DNA of 64,000 nucleotides from Jacaranda mimosifolia (Eukaryota > Streptophyta > Magnoliopsida > Lamiales > Bignoniaceae), in assembly GCA_018894105.1 (NCBI GenBank), contig CM032129.1, positions 29,715,468 to 29,779,467 of the forward strand, read 5' to 3'. The notes below the pieces were generated by a model. The model was not told the origin of the DNA, did not search any database, and saw only the letters and a program-made list of their open reading frames with translations. The first letter of the stretch is position 1; each line of letters begins with the position of its first letter. The translations under genes and the position numbers were made by a program. Shown piece by piece: positions 59,572 through 64,000 of this stretch.

Positions 59572-60778
59572 ATTCACTACAAAAAAATATGCTTTTTGCT
59601 ATAATATTTTTTGCTTTACTAAAAATAATGTAGTAAAAAAGGATTATTTGCTATGATTTTACTATTGTAGTATAAAATTTCAAATATGTGGCAAAAGTAT
59701 ATTAAATACTACACTTCATCTTAGCGTAGCAAAAAATATACTTATTTACTACAATTTATATATGAGGTGAATAATATTGTACATTTACTACAATTTTACA
59801 TAAACTGTAGCAAAAAGTTAATGAATTAACCATACTTTTTCATTAGTGAAGTAAAAACAATGAAACTTGCGAAAATTCGAAGGCAAGGATTAAGATCTTA
59901 AATAAAAAAAAAAATTCACTAGAAAACAAGAACAATATATTGGAAGTGATGCTTAATAAATAATCTTCAAGGTAAATTGAAAAATTGCTTCCAATTTTTA
60001 TTATTAAAATATTAATTAATCAAATTCTAAATTAACAAATAAAACTCCTAAAAAATTCCTAACTACTCATGGTTTTAATTAATAAAAGTAGAGGTAAATT
60101 AAAAAATTTCCTCTAATTTTTATTATTAAAAAATATTTGATTAATTAATCAAATACTTAATTTTCCTAACTAGCAAAGTTTCCCAAAACAGTAAGAAAAT
60201 ATAAAATTTGAGGCAAAATAAATATTTGTCTCCAATAACTTTTATTATTAAAAAAAGTTGATTAAGTAATCAAATATATTAATTTAGCTAATTAATAACA
60301 AAGTGATAATTGGCATAGTGGCATTACTTTCACACACACAAGAATAAGTTCAAGTGTTCGAATCTTGATAAGCTCCTACTATCCGTGTGTGTATATAAAT
60401 AAAAAAAGTAAGGTCCCCAAATTAATTGGTTTTTACTACATTTAATTGTGGTGAAAAAATAATTTAAGTATTTACTACAATTTCCAAAGTGTGGCAATTA
60501 ACTATTATATACTACACTTTTTTTTTTTTTTTTATAGTAAAAGATAATGGTGTATTTGATAGCTTTTACCACACATTAAATTTGTGGTAATTGAAGATAA
60601 TTCGTAGCAAAAGTCAATTACCACAATTAAATAAGTGTAGCGAAGCTTTTACCTCGCTCGCAATGCCTACGGCTAGAAAAGTGTAGTACATGTGTAGTTA
60701 ATAACTTTTTACTACACTTAGTAACTATATACTACATATAATTAACTATAGTAAAAAGCATATTTTTTTGTAGTGATT
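59572..60778. mobile_element. CACTA (En/Spm) element, non-autonomous, 1201 bp
   Basis: The element 59575-60775 starts CACTACAAAAAAATATGCTT and ends with the inverse, AGCATATTTTTTTGTAGTG. The 3-bp target duplication ATT lies at 59572-59574 and 60776-60778. Subterminal words GTAGTAAAA, TACTACA and their complements recur. The duplicate region at 53148-53160 reads GTTGGCATTTCTTTT without the element, so it is a paralogous empty site. No transposase is encoded. Confidence 0.92.
60303..60400 (+). repeat. SINE-like repeat nested in the CACTA element
   Basis: TTGGCATAGTGGC (A-box-like) and AAGTGTTCGAATC (B-box-like) are about 45 bp apart and are followed by CCGTGTGTGTATATAAATAA. The order matches 14652-14757. 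Confidence 0.45.
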
Positions 60779-62236
60779 TCTTTTATTTTTTTTTCCAATC
60801 AATCAAGCCATGTCAACTGAATTATTGCCAACACGGCAAAATCTCAAAATGGACACACTTTCGTTATGCCACATCGATTTTTCCGACCACTTTTTTTATC
60901 TTTGACGAAAAAAGGACTGAAAGTGATAATTTTTTGATATTTATAGGACTAAAATTGTAATTTTACAATTTATAGCCACGAAAAATCAAATCAACAACGT
61001 TACAGGACAAAAATTATAATTTTGCCTATTTTATGGTTTTAATTTCCAACTCAAAATCATAGGTAGTATTCAATACGAAAGTAGAGAAGAGTTGTTTAGA
61101 ATGGGTAGTCTATATAAATATTTGTTAACGCATGTAAGCCCCTAAATTAATAGCCTCATGTTTTCTAATTAATTAGTTTCGGACCACAAGCTATAGATTT
61201 TCACCTTATAACTCAAGATTCTACTAGATGTTTATATTTGTTTTTGATTTCTAGAAAAGGGTAAAAAGGGATTACAAAAATTATTTCAAAATTCTAGAAA
61301 TCAAATCAAGTAGAAGAGAGAAATATTTATCTTTAGTATGATTAAAAAAGTTCGACTAAAGCTTCGAATTTATTATCATATTTTGTTTCTAAAAAGGAAG
61401 ATTTGTCGCATGTAAAATTGCATCTTTTGTAGATTTAAAGTTGAACTTTTTTGAACAAATAAAACATATTTATAAATTGTAAGCCGGTATATATTAACAT
61501 ATAAATTATATTTCTAACATATACAGACCTTATGGCTCAACAAACATTTATCGAATTAGTTTCACCAAATTTTAATATTAGAAGAAAATTATTTATTTGG
61601 ACACAGGTACATCAAAAGAACAAAATTTCTGCAACTTTTATAAATATATCCTTCCTGAACAACAAAAAATAATTTACAGGCAAAAATAATATATATATAT
61701 ATATGTATGTATATTTCCCCAACCCCTTTTTTTGTTGGTGGGGTTGGGGTTGGGGTTGGTGGTTGGGCAAAATGGATAATCGGGCAGGGCACGTACAGGT
61801 ATGAAGCCCATTATCAAATGGGATGATGCTTTGTCACGTTTTATAGAATTACTGGGCCTGGTAGACATCTATGGATCAATTAATGGCCCAATGACGGTCC
61901 AAAAGCTTTTACATCTGAAATATGGACATTGGGACAAATAAGTAATAGATGTTCAGATTTTAATATAATTTCTCTCTTATTTTTAATAATTCTTAATTTT
62001 TAAACTTCAAGTTTGAAAAATAACTTTAGCATTTAATTTCTCCATGTCATGGTCTTTTATCACTTACAAGAACAAGTGATTATTTCAAATATAACAACGT
62101 ATCCAAATATATCATACAAAATAAACATACTCTAAATCCATATTAATTTCAATATGTAACAAAAATTACCTTCACATATTTGCACGCATGTGTGAATTTT
62201 GAAGTTCAAATTCTAATGAACTTTGAGTGTATGTTT

Positions 62237-63165
62237 TGTTGGGATCTCCTCATAATATGTTTTAATTTTAATCCTTTGCAATGATCTTATTCCATATTAA
62301 ATTAGTTGTAAATAAGGAAAATACTCAATTGATTTGATAGCACAAAATCAACAGTTTTGTTTGCTCCAATCATGGCTTAGTAGTTGGAAGTTTCATATGG
62401 AAATCTGCATGATTTTCTGGCAATAAAGAAGGAAAGTTTCCACTAGGACTTCATATGGAAACCTGCAATCAATGAAGAGTTATTTAAAGGAAGATATTTG
62501 CTAGATCAATCTTCAAGATAATTGTCTAATTCATGCCTAGAATGAAGGAAGACAAATCTATAAAATATTCCAACATCAGGTAAGGAAAATAGCCGTTGGA
62601 AATTCAATATGGCAACTTTCAAATCAAAGAAGGAAAGTTACTGTTAGAGTTTTACATAACCACATGACCAGAGTTAATTTCATATATTCAAAGAAGAAAG
62701 ATAAAAGGAAAGATGCTGTTGGAATTTTTATAGCAACCTGGACTCAAGAAAGGGAAGTTAAGGCTGGAACTTTATATGGCAATATGACATGTCCAAAAGA
62801 TGCAAAAAGATTTTGAATGAATTTCATCTAATTATTAGAAAAAGTTCCAAGACAAGAACACAAAGCCTTTTCTCAAAGTTTAGAATTCTACAGGATATTA
62901 CTATGGAAGTTGCGCTAGAAGTTTGCTTTTGCCTTCCATCATCCAGTATGTTAGAAGTTTCTGCAATAGAGGAAGTTGCTTTTTGTTATCGATCTCTTAT
63001 ATCTTGTCTTTGTTGTAACATCATTTGTGTTTAATATAAGTGCAGGTTAAAAATCTTAAGATTATATCTTAGGTAGTGGAGTAGGCTTGCCGAACCACTA
63101 TAAATCATCGTGTTCATCTTATTTGCTACTTTCTGATATTTGTTATCTGTTTGGATCTTTATTTT
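62237..63165 (+). mobile_element. Probable LTR or LTR fragment
   Basis: The block begins TGTTGGGATCTCCTCATAAT exactly where the segmental duplication breaks. It has a typical LTR-like 3' portion (TTGTTGTAACATCATTTGTG, then GCTTGCCGAACCACTATAAA). It contains diverged internal repeats of GGAAAGTT...ATATGGCAAC. The 3' TG...CA end was not found and a TIR-type end starts at about 63171, so it may be truncated. No internal coding region adjoins. Confidence 0.45.
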
Positions 63166-63170
63166 TGTTA

Positions 63171-64000
63171 GGGTTAATTACAAATACCCCCCTGAGGTTT
63201 GGCCTATTTACAACGCGGTCCAAAGGTTTGGGAAAATTACAAATACACCCTGGAGCAGACGGAAGGCCATTAAGGTGGACAATTTTTGTGAAATGGCTAT
63301 TACACCCTTGCCTGAAAAAAAAAAAGAAAAAAGTTTTAAATTTGCCAAAGACAAAAATGTCCCTTACCTGTGGCAATTACAAAAATGCCCATTAGAAGGC
63401 GGTAAAGTACAGAGGAAGACGATTGTCTTCCTCATTCTTCTCAGTTTGACAAAGAAAGAAAAACTCATCAAAAACCTAGGAAAAACCATCGGCCTACATT
63501 CCCAGAAACCAACTTCTTGTCAAACCCGCCATTATGCTCTCCATTGCGGATGTTGTCGGTGGCCATTGGAGTTCATTTCTAAGGGAGAAGTTTGAAAATA
63601 CTAGGGCTTGCAACCTTGAGAAAGGTAATTTTTTTTCTTCCAAAACTTGTTATTTTTGTACGATCTTGTTATTACCGTATATGTTTCTTCAGAATTTGTC
63701 AAAAAATACCGACTTTGTCTGTTGTTAATCATAATGTATGGATTTTTTTTCTATTTTTTGTGGGTTTTCTATTTTTCCACCAAATATGAACTTGAGTAGG
63801 TATTTTAAACATGATTTAGTCCAAGCATGTTGATAACTTTCACTTTACTGATGAACGGTGTGGTAAAACTGATGTTATTGGACCTATTTTTGCTATAACA
63901 GAATCTGGGACTATTCTGTCTGTTATGGGAAATCAGATGGAATTAAATGTAAATATTAGAAAAGTATAAGGGGGTAAATGTAATGTTTTACTGCATTTAG
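63171..64000. mobile_element. Left part of a TIR element, possibly reaching the right edge
   Basis: GGGTTAATTACAAATACCCC followed by CCTGAGGTTTGG is a terminus often seen in plant DNA elements. Related words, TTACAAATACACCCTGG and AATTACAAAAATGCCC, follow. Near the right edge ATAAGGGGGTAAATGTAAT looks like an inverted partner (63968-63986), so the element may end just there. No protein is recognised; open frames at 63140-63595 are not similar to anything I know. Confidence 0.4.

Larger units (their letters stand above)
59463..62231 (+). repeat. Segmental duplication, copy 2 (interrupted)
   Basis: Same order and orientation as 53050-54617, from TTGGGGCAATATATATAT to AACTTTGAGTG. It is longer mainly because of the 1201-bp CACTA element at 59575-60775. 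It keeps only the right end of MULE 1 with its intact flank TATTTTATGG at 61028-61037, so the left end of that MULE was not included or was lost. Confidence 0.85.

Noticed and set aside
63140..63595. A 151-codon plus-strand frame.
   Set aside because: It runs through the TTACAAATACCC-type terminal repeats of a DNA element and shows no domain.

Overview
The window is nuclear DNA of a flowering plant, most likely a eudicot. It is AT-rich, its genes carry introns with GT-AG borders, and transposable elements make up most of it. A fragment of the chloroplast gene ycf2 sits in the intergenic DNA, as expected for a plant nuclear genome. I cannot name the species.

Three genes look intact. A CYP77B-like cytochrome P450 lies on the minus strand (two exons, 8605-11253). 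A chloroplast-type RNA pseudouridine synthase, like Arabidopsis PUS6, lies on the plus strand (nine exons, 24087-29032). The ESCRT-I subunit VPS28 lies on the plus strand (coding exon 44112-44741, with a probable intron in its 5' leader). They have no evident common pathway: fatty-acid oxidation, plastid RNA modification and endosomal sorting.

Two more genes are dead but still carry introns. One is the 5' half of a patatin-related phospholipase A I gene (minus strand, 226-2158, running off the left edge). The other is a complete five-exon tryptophan synthase beta gene (minus strand, 45848-49403) with one nonsense codon and three single-base deletions. Broken copies that keep their introns point to decay of duplicated genes, for example after genome duplication, and not to retrocopying.

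The rest is a catalogue of plant mobile DNA. A complete 11.1-kb Ty3/gypsy element (31518-42603) has a 5-bp target duplication, gag-pol remnants, a 10-copy 69-bp tandem array and an antisense spliced gene with its own TATA box. It looks like the Tat lineage. A Helitron ends at 17766 and has four successive 5'-type termini. Two Mutator-like elements (51605-53404 and 56372-57774) have long inverted repeats, 10-bp target duplications and GC-rich cores. A 1201-bp CACTA element (59575-60775) has an empty site elsewhere in the window. Several MITE families, SINE-like repeats, a probable solo LTR and other LTR or TIR fragments fill much of the remaining space.

A direct duplication links 53050-54617 with 59463-62231. 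The second copy is longer mainly because the CACTA element landed in it. I found no wholly new system. The most informative structures are the antisense gene in the retroelement, the serial Helitron 5' ends, and the dated series of insertions at 51-62 kb.
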